Shown here piece after piece: positions 24,514 through 36,600 of a DNA stretch of 64,000 nucleotides (position 1 is the first letter of the stretch; each line of letters opens with the position of its first letter). Source of the stretch: Litomosoides sigmodontis. Taxonomy: Eukaryota > Nematoda > Chromadorea > Rhabditida > Onchocercidae. Made by a program: the position numbers and the translations under genes. Under the pieces are notes generated by a model, which was not told the DNA's origin, did not search any database, and saw nothing but the letters and a program-made list of their open reading frames with translations. Location: assembly GCA_963070105.1 (NCBI GenBank), contig OY718807.1, forward strand, positions 9,424,483-9,488,482. The letters are read 5' to 3'.

Positions 24514-26545
24514 TTAAACAGTCTGTTTCTCTTCAGCTGCAGCGTTATCGCCAATCAAGTATGCATAAAAAGGATAAATCAAAGCACCAAAAAGAGCAGT
24601 AACTACAGTAGCATTTAAGGCAATAAGCTTAGGGTCATAACCTTTAGGGACTTCACACAAATAAGCCTTCATTTCCGCCAGATATTTGGTTGTGTCTATT
24701 CCAAGAATAGGCTTAATAGCAAAGCCCAAGTAAGTCTGTATTATATCCCCTGATAGTGCACGACCAATTAATTTTTGATTCTTCAAACTTTCAGTGATTA
24801 TACCATGTTCCACCCGTATTCGATCGTTATAAAGTGATAGAGTGAACTGTGGTGTTCTTCCATAAATCCATTCCCAGTTGTGTAATTCTTTCTCATATTC
24901 TGATACACCCGGAAATTGCTGATCATTCGTTACATTCGGAAGCGTAATTACCTCGGTATGCTGCAAGGTTAAATCTTATGCAATCAGTAATGGAATTCAG
25001 ATTGGGAAAATTGATAAATTCCTTTGTGGAAACAAATCATAGTATATATAACTCTCACCGAATATTGTTTCTTGAATGATTCCACAACAACGTTCTGCAC
25101 CTTTTCAACTGTAATATCAGGAATTTCGTGGACTAAACATCCAACAGCTGGTGCTTGCACACTTCGCGTAGCATTTGTTGATATTGTCTCCTTAAATAAA
25201 ATGTTTCAAACTCGGACATATATTAGATTATGATGTAACGGCTCTATTAAATTGGACTTCGACTTCTCTACAAAGAGGTTATTGAGTATACAATGTGATT
25301 ACGTATATAACTAAAAGTTTGATATGTCATTTTTAAATCCTAAAATAAGAAAATTGAAACATAGGAAATGAATTTTATCAAATACAGACATCAGTTAGTA
25401 TTTTAAAAATTTATACTGCAGGGAAAGGAAACTTACGCGAAAAGGAGACGATAACGATCGTTTTAAGATAGCAATATCAGCATTTACAAGTAATGTCAAA
25501 TGGTGATATGCTACTTGACGAACAATTCGTGCTGCCGTTCCAGATATTTTCCGCTGACCAGGTTGTAGCCACAGATCATTGCGATTATTTGGCTCTACCT
25601 GAACAACATACATCTGTATTTTAAACACAAGAAGTGTATATGAGAAAAGAGAGGTCATTAGGAAAGCATAGCTTGTAGTGCTTATTAATTGGAACCATTT
25701 CTCTCACCAGCCTTTTCATCCATTTTTTAACTTAACTATTCCTCACTTTATTCTGGACTCTTCTTGAATTTATAATCTCTCATCGATAATTGCTTCAAGT
25801 AATAAAAATACTTTGATATTAAATTCTTGACTGAGCGCTTCAGCTATCATGCACAAATTTCTTTTCCTTTCATGCCTTTGATGTGATGTCAATATGGATA
25901 TGTTAAGATTACCTGAAAATAGCACAACATGAAACAGGACATTGCATATTAAGTGAAGGTGAATATTCAAACCAGTTTTTTAAAAACTAACAGTTAACTT
26001 TCAAACAACTAACCCAAATCGTGGTAAACAGCTCCACCACCACTGTGACGTCTAGCTAGTTCAATATTGTTAGATTTTAAAAAATTTAAATCCGCTTCTA
26101 GCCATGGATTCTGATGTCGACCAATAACTACTGCTGGTTTGTTGCTAAAAATTTGCGGTTATTTCTGAGATGAATAACGTATTTAAGGATAAATTATAGT
26201 AATTCACCCAACTTGAGAAGTTAAGAAAATTGATAGTAATGACAATTGTTCCTGAATATAAGCATGACTAACTAAGAAAATACTATGTTTTGCTGATTTG
26301 GCATCTTAGTTAGCAGTGAAATTCAAACGACCACAATTATCAGCCCCAATCGTGTGAAATGTCTAAATTTTTCTCGAAATTTCATCAATGAGCAAAATAT
26401 ACCTCCAAATTAACATTGATTCCTCATCGGGTCTATAATTCCGAAGCATCCATTCTTCTAATGCTAAATTCTCGAAGATATTTTGAGATCGTGAAATAAA
26501 TACCCTTCCAAGGACACCAATTCTCATATTTCTTAAAATTTGCAT
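24514..26545 (-). CDS. lipt1: Lipoyl amidotransferase LIPT1-like, mitochondrial (LplA family)
   Basis: Member of the lipoate-protein ligase A fold. In animals LIPT1 moves lipoyl groups to the E2 subunits of 2-oxoacid dehydrogenases in the mitochondrial matrix. Six exons give 376 residues (human 373): 26545-26403, 26144-26014, 25912-25812, 25613-25437, 25190-25059 and 24960-24514. Motifs: [13 protein letters not shown] near the N-terminus, [19 protein letters not shown], the ligase signature [14 protein letters not shown], the RNDLW segment, and KISGTAARI with the conserved lysine next to [22 protein letters not shown] marks the C-terminal domain. Exon 4 could also start at 25598, five residues shorter; both acceptors keep the frame. 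The last 35 residues form a hydrophobic segment and a short polar end (AAAEEKQTV), which I do not recall from human LIPT1. No strong targeting peptide is visible, though Arg residues occur among the first 15. Confidence 0.92.
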
Positions 26546-27290
26546 GACATAAGTGTTAATAAATATAAAACTATTTCTCCATTCATCGTTGCTTCACACT
26601 TCAACATAAGAGAAATGTGCTGCTATATCATAACTGTTCCTTTGATGTTTACTCAGCTAAATGTAAATGATTGCAAATGTCAAAAATTTTAACCAAACCA
26701 AAATTTAAACTTCCTCATCGAAATATCCAACACAGTGTGTTCGCACAAGTGCATTATATCACGTCAAGCATAACTATACATATGACGTAGGCAACAAAAC
26801 TCTGCAATACCCGTGAATGGTAAAGTTGTTCCATTCAACTCACCTATATGACTGTGTTGCAAGATGCCAATTAAATCATGCCTAACAACTCACACTACTT
26901 GTACGTCTGCAGTGACGATGCATCTCAACAAATATAGCTTGGAAATTGTACAATAAGCTTTCACAATCTTTGATAAATATGTAAATTTTATTTTTCAGAA
27001 AGGAATTCTCACAACTGTTGCAAGTAAATCCTATAACACCTTTTGATTGCAGCATAATTGTCTTACAAACTGTTCATTACTTAGAGATTTTAAGCGTAAA
27101 AACCACGAAACTGAAAAGACCTGAATTAGGACTTAATTCTATGCAAAAGAATACACTCCTCAGACCGACACCGTGTCGATTCAAAACAATATAATCAAAT
27201 CAATTTTAAGAAGAAAATATGCATTATCAATTTATAGAAATACAAATAAATAACAGTACAACAAAAAACTGCAATAACATGAGGAGATCA
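26546..27290. other. Gap between SNRNP40 and LIPT1 (both -)
   Basis: About 745 bp without an open frame of interest. It should contain the SNRNP40 3'-UTR (a minus-strand AATAAA occurs near 26990) and the LIPT1 5' region. Nothing else recognised. Confidence 0.45.
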
Positions 27291-29590
27291 CTAATTGTCA
27301 ATCTCTCCAAGGTATATTTTCTTATCACTTCCTGCCGATAACACTGAAATTAAAAGGTTCCAAATGATACAAAACAGACCGATAACTTACAAAAGGTTAC
27401 ATACTGTGGTTATTAAGTCGTCTCATGTGACCTAGATTGGGCAGCTTTACATTATACAGCTATAAAAGCAAATAATTCTCAAATTCATAAGTCACTCCCG
27501 CGCCATTTTGTAAACGTACACTAAATACTACCAACCTTGTTCAAGAAATTAATGAACTGAAAATTGAACGGCAAATTTTAGAAAAGCGACACATATAGGA
27601 AAACTTACATATTGGCTCCTTCGGATGAAAATCAGTTGCATTAACCGACCCCTGATGACCGGGTAATTTGTAAAGCACTCGTCGCGATGAAACGTCCCAA
27701 ACATAGACGTAACGATCACTGGAACCACAGCTAATACGGTTACTATCAGGTGACCAAGCGCATTTCAACAGATTCTGCAAGTGCAAACTACAAATTCTGC
27801 AGAAGACTCCCAGATAGAATTCAAAAATGAATTCTGAGTAAATGCTACAAAATTGACTGATGCTATGATACAAACAAAGTTACCAAAACAGGAAAACAAT
27901 GAACCTTTTCAAAGTTATGCTGATGTCCAGCAAACGACTTCACACATCGCTGTTCCGGGGCAAACGGTCTGATATCCCAGATTTTCGCTGAAATAATCAC
28001 AACTAGCTTCTTCTCTGCCTTCTTTTCTGCATACTCAGCAATTAATTATCAGAAATAATCATTTTCAAAGCTCATAAAGCATATCTAACCACAGAGTTCC
28101 AGATTTCTATCTTCGCCAAACACACCCTTTGCTTGGAAATTTCATCACTCTATCTCCTTCTTCTCTAACTGAGTGAGCAGTTCTTAAGCAATAATCATCG
28201 TATGTCAAAATTGAAATATAAAAAGTTAAAATTACAACTGCAATCCATTGCATTCGAGAGAACATGTGTCCCGTCTGGATTTAATGATAAACCAGTAACC
28301 GTGTCAGTATGACCGCGCATTACATACACCAATTCATTCCGTCTCAAATCCCATACCTAAAATTGAAGCAGGTAATGTATAGCATTAGTTAAGAACCATC
28401 GGAAAAAATCGGATAATCATTCTCTAAGTTTGTTTAGAAACCTTAATATCATTATCAATTCCTCCTCCAATGACTTGTTCAGCTGTGTCATTAAAGGTCA
28501 CTGCTGTAATCTGGTACGCATTCTGTAAAGTAGCCACGGGATCTCGTCTGCGTATGTCATGAATCTGAAAAAAGATATGCATTTAATAGCCTATTTTAAC
28601 ATGAAATAATTTTGATATTATAGTAAAACTTACAAGTACAGTACAATCGTCAGAACCACTAGCAACAAGTTGTGGTCCACGCCGTGCAGGATGGCAACTG
28701 TTCACAATATCTTTATGGGATTTGAATTTCCTAACACATGTTCCTGTATCCATATCCCAAACACGCACGGTTTTATCTGTTGCTGCCGTAAACAGGTAAC
28801 TGAAAGAGGACAAATCCAAAACAGAATACCGCAAGCATTTTTGGTTAGCAATCTCAATAAACGGTAAAAGAAGCACTTCACATATATCACATTAAAAGCT
28901 TTTCTCTTTCCGCAAGAAATATTCCTTACCTAGCATCAGTACTGAAATGAAGATCCATTACTGCTCCTGCATGTCCTTTTAAGGTTGAGAAATTTTCACA
29001 TTCACCATACACGTTCCACAAAACTGAAATCAGTCAACGTTTAAATATAAAAATATAATCACTACTACTTGGAGATAACACTACTGTTAAAGCAAACGAG
29101 AGAAATGAAATCCTCCAGGCACAGAAATTTAAGAGTAAAAAAAATACAACTCACAAATTATCATGTCGAAACCAGCTGATGCCAAACAACTTCCGTCCGG
29201 GCTAAACTTAGCCGCGTAAACTTCACCATCATGACCACTAAGTAGCATTATAGGCGCCATCAACTGTGACGTACGTGGAATGGGCTGCGGTCTCCCACCC
29301 GAAACAACTTCCAAGCGTGGCTTTTTCGGTCCTTAAGTTTATAAAAAATAGATTATTCAAACCGCTGCTGCAAGTTTCATGTTTACAGTTATTCCCTGCA
29401 GTTTTTTAACCTTAACAAAAAGAGATCCCAGATAGAACCAAAGTAATTCATGCGTACAGGAACAGTACGCAAGTGTGATCAACGTCATGCAAAAACTACC
29501 ATATGAAATAAATTCCTTGTACTCACCAACAACAGCCAAAGGTATCGATGGCCTTTTGAACCCATCGTTATTTTGCATAACATCAGCCAT
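27291..29590 (-). CDS. snrnp40: U5 snRNP 40 kDa WD-repeat protein (SNRNP40 / Prp8-binding protein)
   Basis: Seven-bladed WD40 protein of the U5 small nuclear ribonucleoprotein that contacts PRP8 in the spliceosome. Nine exons give 347 residues (human 357): 29590-29527, 29331-29155, 29023-28930, 28799-28634, 28564-28442, 28356-28239, 27987-27905, 27774-27609 and 27343-27291. Repeats read in order: APIMLLSGHDGEVYAAKFSP; WNVYGECENFSTLKGHAGAV; TAATDKTVRVWDMDTGTCVR; the family-specific NSCHPARRGPQLVASGSDD; IHDIRRRDPVATLQNAYQIT; GGGIDNDIKVWDLRRNELVY; MDCTKIWDIRPFAPEQRCVK; SSDRYVYVWDVSSRRVLYKL; and SAGSDKKIYLGEID at the C-terminus. The short N-terminus is variable, as in the family. An acceptor-like TTTTGCAG ends directly at the ATG. 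Confidence 0.96.
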
Positions 29591-29598
29591 CTGCAAAA
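29591..29598 (-). promoter_or_regulatory. Splice acceptor abutting the SNRNP40 start codon
   Basis: TTTTGCAG on the minus strand ends exactly at the ATG at 29590. An acceptor with no 5'-UTR after it is the pattern left by spliced-leader addition. A cis-spliced leader exon is possible but no donor partner was identified. Confidence 0.5.
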
Positions 29599-30458
29599 TT
29601 GAATTGTAAGATTTTATGAATATCTGATATTACTCCGAATAGTGCTTTCTACGACAGGTGTTATAGCAATCCACAGATGGACATCCCACAGATGTTATAG
29701 TAAGTTCCATATTCTTGAAGATCTCCAAACCTATTGAAAACCGCTTTTGATTCAGCTTATTCGTTGCGTCCTACCAAAGATACAACCGAGGATTATTAAG
29801 ACGAGAAAAAACGAATCGCCATTACCTTGCTATCGAAATAAAACGGTATACGTCTGATTCACATGTAGAATACAAATATTAACTTGACTGACTAAATATT
29901 GAATTGTCTCAAAGTATACAATCGAGTGACTTGTTCACTACGAAACTTCATATGCACAATAATGTAGCAGATTTTCAAAAACTGAACACTTTTATCAATC
30001 TCAAACAGTGAAATTAGAGTAAAAAGCGATGAACAAAAAACAAAAAAGCATAAAGTAAAACTACAATTAGCCAAATATTACTGCTTCTACGAGATATAGA
30101 AAAGAAAGTGTAATCCTTATCTAGCACAAGCAAGCACGAAGAAACAAAAGTTTAAATCTAATACTGACGTTAAAAAGCAAAAAGAATACTATGAACACTG
30201 CAAAAGACTTGTATTAGGAAGAAATCGGAAGATCTAAAACTTCGTTTAATAAATCGCATGAAATATAAATTTTACGGCACCATTCCTCACTTTCAAAAAT
30301 TTGCCTGCTATAACAGAGAGAATATGGATTCAAAATGGAGAGAATTTAAAACGTACTAATAGCAAATGAGAGTCACATGAATATAATCACAATTCTATAA
30401 TATTAAATGCTCCAGCATGACAACATCACTGTCTAACAAGGTCAATAAAAATTCATGA
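29599..30458. other. Gap between NOSIP and SNRNP40 (both -)
   Basis: AT-rich, about 860 bp, no supported exon. Holds the 3' end of NOSIP and whatever starts SNRNP40 (promoter or trans-splicing signals). Confidence 0.45.
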
Positions 30459-32808
30459 TCACTGCAACTCCAACTGAGGTCGTACTAACTTGGCCTCCAC
30501 TTCATTTGTCGAGGCAAATCCTGAAAATTTTTGAAAGTCTACTTACTAATGTGAGCTGAAACTTTCTTCAGATCATGTCAAGCTAGTATTATTCCTCCTC
30601 CTAATTTCTTTTCGTCCAAGGTTCCATTACTCTTTACATTCGTAACATTTCATCGCAGCACTCTGAGCTCTTTTGCCCTACGCTGTTTATAATTCACAAT
30701 CTCCACCCATTCGATACTTGCACTAAACATGTCTCCTTCAAATAGCATGTTTCCCTTCTCGGACATCATTCAGACATCCTATCCTTTCGTTCGACAACAC
30801 TCACTTTCTACAGATATTCACTTCAATTTCTATTGAGATGGCAACTAAGCAATTTCCTACCTGTACCACCTCGCCGTAACTCGATTATATCATCGATCTT
30901 CATTGATTTTCCATTCAATGGATCTATCATATCTTTCTTAATTATTTTCTCAACGCAATCCATCGTAACAACACTTTGGCTAAAACACTTCCATGTATCA
31001 GTTGGCAGAATATTAGATATTCATAATATTCCGAAATTCGTCTAACTTTATTGGAAAAATAAAATTTCACTGAAAAACAAAATTAAGAAACAAATTTTTT
31101 TTGGAAAACCATACGTAAAATTTCACTTAACTTAGCTCATTGTCAAATATTTCGGCATTTAACACCTGTGATCAAAAAAAAAAACTAATGTTTTAAAAAG
31201 CAACCACTACAGTAATAACGGAAAAAACTTTACAATTAAAAAAAATAGACCAATGCCGTAGTGAGATTTCAATCACGACTTAATACAACCAGTAATGCAC
31301 CCATTATTTTAAACGGCTACTATCAGTACTTTGATAATCACCTTGTTTTCAAGTATGCGCATCGAGTTGTATTGGTGAGTGCATCATGCGTGATAGGACA
31401 CATATACCGCACCTTCCGAGCCATCAAACTCTTATTACCGCTGTCGTCTGGTAATACGGTAAATTTCACAGGCATTAATTCCTTGATTTTCAGAGGTTTG
31501 CCGGACAGCGGGCAAAAAACACGTTGCTCCTGAAGAGTCAAACCTGCTGTAATATATCGAGGGTGACACTGTGGTATACCGAAGATGAAGAACCTTGCGT
31601 TAGCTTCTCATAATAAGTAAACTGAAATTATAAAGTAAAACTTGCCGGTTTTTCAATTTTGACTTCAACAGTCGGATTAAGTTGAGGAATCCAAAAACTT
31701 GGATATTCTTTTGCCTTATCGCCTGCCACATTTGAAATTTCCTCTCTCAATCGTTTATTACTCGATCGATCGTTATCAAGTATTTTGCGTTTGTTAATCT
31801 GAATATTTCTGAGAAGTTGGAGAATATCAGAAAAACGGGACTGTAATCGAACCATCAAGTGTCATACCCTAGATCCGGAAGGGGTAGCACCAGCAGAAGT
31901 AGTCGGCCAGTCAGTGTCCGCATCTCGTTTTACTCCTGGATGTGCTGGTGTACCTTCCACTTCTTTGAATTTCTTCAATTTTAGCTCTTCATCCAGATGT
32001 TTTTCCTGCAAATAATAGTGACACTGGTTATTTCCAACTAAACTTTATCTAAAGCAAGTTTATGATAAGAAAAACGTACTCTTTCCGCTTCCTCTTCCTC
32101 TTTTTTACACTGCTTCTCCCATTCTTTTAATTTCCGTGCATTTTCCTTCTTCTGCTCTAAGTAATATTCCAAAACAGCTTCTCTATCGAATACGTATCCA
32201 TATGGTGATATTACTGGATCTCTGTAATTGTTAAAATGATGAATGCATCCATATCTTTTATGAAAAACATGTAGAATGAGAAACACATCGACATCAATAA
32301 ATCCATGTTTATATATGATTCTACAGTTGGTTCAAGAAAATTCTAAATAAAAGACTTATCTTACAATTGCATGTTGAATATCATCAGCATTCAACTATTG
32401 AGATCAACTTGCTATTTGATATGTATTTGGAAAATATAACTGATCCTCGTAACAGTTCTTTTCAAAAAACAGATGAAATGCCTTAAGAACCCAAAAGACT
32501 GAACCCAAAAGATGTGAATGTTCCACACATGAAAAGATTTAAATACACATAAATACAAGTGTTAGGACATTTCGTAGATAGGGAAAAACTGACCTATATC
32601 CAACAAATGACCTACACCTACATCAGTACACTAAAAAGAAACATTACCGACAAGGTTGCAAAGTGATCGAACAACAATCAAATTCCTTAACTGAATCAGC
32701 ACCTAATCTTTGATGCAAAGTACCATAGCCCGATTCTTTCGCATCTTTTCGCCTTTCTGAATAAGAATATACTGCTGACGCTGTAGCATTTTTACCATGA
32801 CGAGTCAT
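30459..32808 (-). CDS. nosip: Nitric oxide synthase-interacting protein homolog (NOSIP), U-box E3 ligase
   Basis: A split U-box protein, conserved across animals even where no nitric oxide synthase exists; in humans it is nuclear, has ubiquitin ligase activity and associates with spliceosomes. Seven exons give 327 residues (human 301): 32808-32648, 32221-32080, 32005-31868, 31798-31642, 31546-31342, 30979-30861 and 30520-30459. The N-terminus MTRHGKNATASAVYSYSERR is nearly diagnostic, followed by SGYGTLHQRLGADSVKEFDC and RDPVISPYGYVFDREAVLEY (first half of the U-box), a charged coiled-coil stretch, YPSFWIPQLNPTVE, VFCPLSGKPLKIKELMPVKF, YMCPITHDALTNTTRCAYL, MDCVEKIIKKDMIDPLNGK and the terminal RRGGTGFAST. 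The seventh exon is only 62 nt. Exon 4 uses the GTTTTA donor at 31641, which alone keeps the phase. NOSIP is divergent from CPSF2, with 0.83 kb between the two starts. Confidence 0.95.
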
Positions 32809-33640
32809 TCTATAATTGCACATAGTGAGAAACATCAAAAGCACAGCGTAACAAGTGAGTAAACCGCGTAAGGTCAGGCTATTTACAACTTTCAAAATAC
32901 CTAATCTCACACCTCCTATCCTGGTTCCCTAACCCCGCACTACTTCACTGAGAATACGAGGTCCACACGCGAAGGAATTTCATGAATTTTTTCATCTGTG
33001 CCTCACAGACTGGCCATGCCCACGATAGGTCACGATGACATGTGTGGTTTGTGATATGAATATGATTTTAACGAAGTGGAAATTCGAAATTGTCAATTGT
33101 AATTACTTCTTCTCGGCTGTGGCATTACCTGTCGTGTATTATACTTCTTACCATTGTCTGCAGTATTATTGTTTCACATCCAACGAAGGATTATGTATCT
33201 TTTCTTTCGCATATTTCAACAATTTGTGCTACGATTTGCTGCACTATTTCGATCGTCTAAATTTTTAACTTCATTAATACCACCATTTCCGATCTTTGGG
33301 CTTATCACTCAGTTCTTGTAATTCTCTCATTCTAACAATTATCGCATAATATAAGCGATATCCATTTCTTGATAGTACCGTCAAAGATTCGCTGTAAGCT
33401 CTGATTATTCTTTTTTAAATATAAATAGTGTTTCTGAATATTTGGTTATGGCATGCTGCCTTTTGAAAAAGATAAATCAGTTTATAGAGTTACTTTTTTT
33501 GACATAAACAGGCGGTAGAATTCAGGAATTGCACAAAAAACAAGCAGTTAAATAGTACATTACATACGTCATGTGTTTGCATTTTTTGCGCTATGTATGC
33601 TTTTAATTTCAATACTGTGAACGAGGATTTTACAGACTCA
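32809..33640. other. Divergent promoter region NOSIP / CPSF2
   Basis: 832 bp between two divergent RNA-processing-related genes. Both starts have acceptor-like AG sites just upstream (TTATAG one base before the NOSIP ATG; GATTTTACAG at 33626-33635 before CPSF2). A 77-codon open frame at 33035-33268 is hydrophobic without a recognised domain and is not called. Confidence 0.45.
33626..33635 (+). promoter_or_regulatory. Possible trans-splice acceptor before CPSF2
   Basis: GATTTTACAG ends five bases before the CPSF2 ATG at 33641, close to the TTTCAG-type nematode acceptor. Spliced-leader addition here would leave a 5-nt 5'-UTR. A 5'-UTR intron is the alternative. Confidence 0.45.
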
Positions 33641-36600
33641 ATGACGTCAATAATCAAACTGGAGGCACTGTCAGGTGTGCAGGACGATGGCCCATTGTGC
33701 TATCTCTTACAGGTAAGTAATTTAATCAGGTCCTAGGAAAAAATGGACAAAGGAAAGCTGATCAGTGCAGTATCAGTCTAACTGGCTCGTTGCAGTGAAT
33801 AATATTGTTTGAAAACTTCAGTGCATTATGATTCCATTTTTGAATTTTTGTTATCTTTATGTGTTTGTTATTCCTCCAATATTTGGGGTCAGTGCATGTT
33901 TCGCTTTTTTAATACTTGTAGCGGCGATGTAACAATTGACAAATACCTAAAGACAAATCAAGTTACTTTGTCAATAATAAATGGCTGAGTGTCATGAATG
34001 TGTGATAGGAGTTCAAAGATACGAATTGTAACAATTAGTAGCCAAATGCTATACTATCCATATGTGTGAAATTTGGAACTACAGTTGTTTTAATGTGATT
34101 TTTGCTAAGAACTACTGTTTTTTATTGGCAATTTACAGTCATTATTCTTGCATTTTTTATGTTTTGACTATTAATATTTTAGATATTGTATTTTAGGTTG
34201 ATCAAGTTTATTTTTTATTGGATTGTGGTTGGGATGAACGATTTGATATGGCATACATAGAAGCTGTTAAAAGGCGTGTTCCTCTTATCAACGCTGTATT
34301 ACTGTCATATGCGGATATACCACATCTCGGTGCTTTGCCTTATCTTGTTCGAAAATGTGGCCTAAACTGTCCTATTTATGCTACAGTAAGTATAAGCATG
34401 CTTCACACTTCATATTATTATACTTTTTGGAACTTCTTGACCAATCCATCTTTTATCATGGTATTGGTGAATTTCAAAATTGGCATTTATTGCTTTATTC
34501 ATCTGACACTTATCTCTTCGTCATAATGTTCCTCGAAGCATTTTGCAATTACGTAAGACAGGAGAAAAATTAGTATTCTGTGCTAATTCTAATGATGTTC
34601 ACTGGTAGACAATAATAGTCTTTTACAATTGTAGATCAAATTTGTTAATATCAGTAATCTTTTGCATGAATCCTATTAGTAAGTGTTTTCCTAGCTGTGA
34701 CTGAAAGAAAATAAGAATGAAACACATATTTGGCGCGTAATTAGGGATCAGCTATTGTATCGGTCTTGAAAAGCTTGTTAAGTTCAAAATTGAAGGCATT
34801 TACGACTTAAAAGGTCTATTTTGAAAGTTAAATATGGTGCTCTTTCAACTCGGCATAGTCAGTTGTTTTTTTCTATTTTATTTCGTGTAATATTTCTGGT
34901 AGGAAATAAGTTGTACAGCAATTTGAATTTCAAGCGAAGTTGCTGCCTTTATAAGATTGAAGTTGTTACTAAGTCTTCTAAATTTTTTTAACCAAAATAT
35001 ATTGCTACTTTATTAGGTTCCCGTGTATAAAATGGGGCAAATGTTTCTCTACGATTGGGTTAACAGCCATACTAGTGTTGAGGACTTCAACCTATTCAAT
35101 TTGGACGATATTGACGCAGCATTTGAGCGAGTTCAACAAGTGAAATATAGCCAAACCGTTCGTTTATTTGTTAAAATATATTTCTGTATTTTTTGGTAAT
35201 AGTGCCAATATCATGTAATCTTCTATTGTGAAACTTCCTTGCTTTTATCAGTGTAATCGTACTTGGGATACGGTCACAATTTAAGGACTTTGAATCGCCT
35301 TTCTTCCTATTCCCACTAATCATTCTTCTCTAACATCTCTTGCTTTTTTTCACTGAAATGTCTGATCACCCGTAAGAAAGCTAACTATTTAACTTTAAAT
35401 TAGCTAAACATGAAAAGAACATGAATATTATATGATCGAAAATATAATTTACAGTTTTCATTGTAGTTTGGAGTTTTTTTTTTCAGATTTTATTGAAAGG
35501 AGATAATGGCCTTCAAATAACGCCGCTACCAGCTGGACATATGATTGGTGGTGCGATATGGCGGATCACAAAAATGGGTGATGAAGAGATTGTCTACGCA
35601 GTTGATTTCAATCATAGGAAAGAACGACATTTGAATGGTTGCACATTTGAAGGTATTTGTTAGAAATATTTTATCAGATCTTGATTCAGACAAATAGTCG
35701 ACTAATTTAGGCATTGGACGACCAAATCTGCTTATTACTGATAGTTTCAACGCACTGTACAATCAGCCACGTCGGAAGCAACGGGATGAACAGTTGGTAA
35801 CAAGGCTTTTGGGTACTGTAAGAGATGGTGGTGATGTTATGATTGTAATTGATACGGCAGGACGAGTATTAGAAATAGCACATCTACTTGATCAGTTATG
35901 GCATAAGTAAGTTTTGTTGCTTCGAAAGAGTTTTTATTTTATAACTGACCAAATAGAAAACGAGAAATTATTTTTTTCAAAACCATATATTTGTTCTAGC
36001 TGTTGTATCTTCTCAACCGTATCCCTTTGTTTTTTGTGTGTCGATTTTTTATGAAGGTCTTTCTTCTGACACCATAATGATTGTTTCAACTTTAAAATAT
36101 TTAATGACACTATTAACTTGGTTAGTTTTAAAGAATCAAATTTTATTTGTTCTTCTATTTTAAGCGCGGAGGCTGGTTTAATGACATATAATTTGGTTAT
36201 GCTAAGTCATGTTGCATCATCGGTAGTTGAGTTTGCGAAGTCACAAGTGGAGTGGATGTCTGATAAAGTGTTAAAGTCCTTTGAAGTTGGCCGTTACAAT
36301 CCATTCCAGTTTCGACATGTTCAGCTTTGTCACACTCATATAGATTTGATGCGAGTACGGAGTCCAAAGGTTTCTAGTTATAACATTTCTAGCCAATTAG
36401 TTTCTCCATTTAAAAAATAACTGGAAATACATTTATATGTATGTACATCTATAATAGTAAAGTGTTCATTTACAAAAAAACTTTTAGCCACGTTTATTTT
36501 TCACGGCATGTTGATCATTCCATTTTAGGTTGTACTTGTCAGTGGACTGGATATGGAAAGCGGCTTTTCCAGGGAATTATTTTTAGAATGGTGTACAGAT

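Noticed and set aside
31630..31645. GC-AG intron in NOSIP (CCG followed by GCAAGT)
   Set aside because: The GC donor gives the wrong phase; the GT donor four bases further (GTTTTA) joins in frame to the next exon.
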